Shown: in pieces, positions 17,261 to 17,874 of the stretch
Layout of the letters: each line of letters begins with the position of its first letter
How positions within the stretch are numbered: the first letter of the stretch is position 1
Source: Caldilineaceae bacterium
GTDB lineage: Bacteria; Chloroflexota; Anaerolineae; Caldilineales; Caldilineaceae
Direction: 5' to 3'
DNA: 17,874 nucleotides
Assembly: GCA_014879855.1 (NCBI GenBank)
Contig: JACSRH010000162.1
Coordinates: 1-17,874 of the forward strand
Program-made: the position numbers and the translations under genes
The notes under the pieces: model-generated
The model's input: the letters and a program-made list of their open reading frames with translations, nothing else
The model's database searches: none
What the model was told of the DNA's origin: nothing

Positions 17261-17874
17261 TCAAACAGCAAGATCGAACGGCAAATCGCTGATGTCGCGC
17301 AACCGCATTCCGCCAACCATCAAATCGAGCATATCCAATTGATCTTCGTTTTCGAGGTCGATCAGACTCTGACGCAACTCGGGGAGCGCGAAATGGTAGA
17401 CACAGTCCAGATCGCCGGTGCCCAGGGCGATAGCGGCGATCCGTGTCGGCAGAGGCTCCGCCGTGACCGCGACAATATGCGGCAAGTTGCCTTTGCGGTT
17501 GCGAATCAGGTTAAGTGCTTCCGTGCGGGTGTTTTGCGTCCGGTCGCTGCGAATGGTCCATTTGCAGGAGATGCTGGCGTGGAGGAGCGGGCGATCTGGG
17601 TTGTTTTGTATACGCAATCTGGTATTGGCCGCAATCGACTGGTTGTCGTCAAGCACAACGGTATTTTGATTGATCTCTTCGTCTGTTATGGGCAAGCGCG
17701 ACACAACAATATCAGGCGCCACAATGTAATCACTGTTGGCTCCCAACATTGTCTTCAATACCTTATCATGATTTAACGCTTTGGTGAGATAGGCGAGATG
17801 TTGATATTGATCGAACGAAGCAATGCTTCGGCTAGTTTCGTAGCGCCAGCGCCCAGGGCGGATGTGCGTCAATA
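17261..17874 (-). CDS. NgoMIV-family type II restriction endonuclease (5' end beyond window)
   Basis: About 204 codons of a minus-strand gene that runs off the right edge, so the N-terminus is missing (roughly 80 residues if it matches NgoMIV at about 286). The visible part has the NgoMIV/Cfr10I-type nuclease core: APDIVVSR, with the metal-binding Asp, and HASISCKWTIRSDRTQNTR, with the catalytic SxK Lys. The strongly conserved tract EALNLIRNRKGNLPHIVAVT, then AEPLPTRIAAIALGTGDLDC, follows. NgoMIV cuts GCCGGC, and relatives cut RCCGGY or similar sites. The specificity here is not shown. A TTG at 17872 could be read as a start but leaves no room for the first part of the fold. No cognate methyltransferase lies in the window; it would be expected just beyond the right edge or elsewhere in the genome. 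Confidence 0.85.
   Translation of the reverse strand, partial: LTHIRPGRWRYETSRSIASFDQYQHLAYLTKALNHDKVLKTMLGANSDYIVAPDIVVSRLPITDEEINQNTVVLDDNQSIAANTRLRIQNNPDRPLLHASISCKWTIRSDRTQNTRTEALNLIRNRKGNLPHIVAVTAEPLPTRIAAIALGTGDLDCVYHFALPELRQSLIDLENEDQLDMLDLMVGGMRLRDISDLPFDLAV

Noticed and set aside
17098..17874. A defence island at the right edge
   Set aside because: Only one partial restriction nuclease is visible; the neighbouring secreted protein has no defence-related domain, so no wider system can be claimed.

Overview
The window is GC-rich, densely coded bacterial chromosome. It has no rRNA, tRNA, phage, transposase or CRISPR signal. Several signs point to a member of Chloroflexota (Caldilineae/Anaerolineae-like). 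The large secreted multi-repeat protein ends in a short FLPMV-type tail of the sort I associate with that phylum. Amylosucrase, a long two-module U32 protein, HypF and a phosphoribulokinase-like kinase occur together. Short CCAATCTCC-type and CTTTGCGCC-type repeats are also present. The phylum assignment is inference from recall; no marker gene in the window settles it.

Layout, left to right: (1) an aldo/keto reductase (minus strand, cut by the left edge) diverges from an AraC-family regulator with an AraC_N sensor domain, the classic layout of a regulator beside its aldehyde-reductase target. (2) hypF, a [NiFe]-hydrogenase maturation carbamoyltransferase with no other hyp gene in view, is followed 73 bases later by an MtnA-family aldose-1-phosphate isomerase. 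(3) A phosphoribulokinase/uridine-kinase-family protein on the minus strand converges with, and overlaps by 22 bases, the isomerase gene. Directly upstream of it lies a decayed, twice-frameshifted response-regulator receiver fragment. (4) A long U32-family protein (RlhA/TrhP-type, DUF3656-containing) is followed by a GTG-started cytoplasmic serine beta-lactamase-fold hydrolase. (5) A strong sigma70-like promoter and a leader with a 12-bp hairpin precede radA, and then amylosucrase, 32 bases downstream. (6) After a convergent intergenic region packed with short repeats come, on the minus strand, a secreted six-repeat carboxypeptidase-regulatory-like protein and, at the right edge, a partial NgoMIV-family type II restriction endonuclease.

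The most unusual signal is a pair of related low-complexity segments of about 100-120 bp, a purine-rich half followed by tandem CTCCAAT-like units. They sit in the same orientation and reading frame inside two unrelated genes, hypF and the U32 gene. Both encode a PSPIS-x-SPI-x-SPIS peptide in what should be linkers. This looks like a small palindrome-forming repeat able to insert in frame in protein genes, in the manner of the palindromic elements known from Rickettsia. Other points of interest are 15-bp in-frame tandem duplications, three copies of GATCTTCC in the AKR/AraC divergent region, and a restriction enzyme whose family site (GCCGGC) is plentiful in the surrounding DNA.
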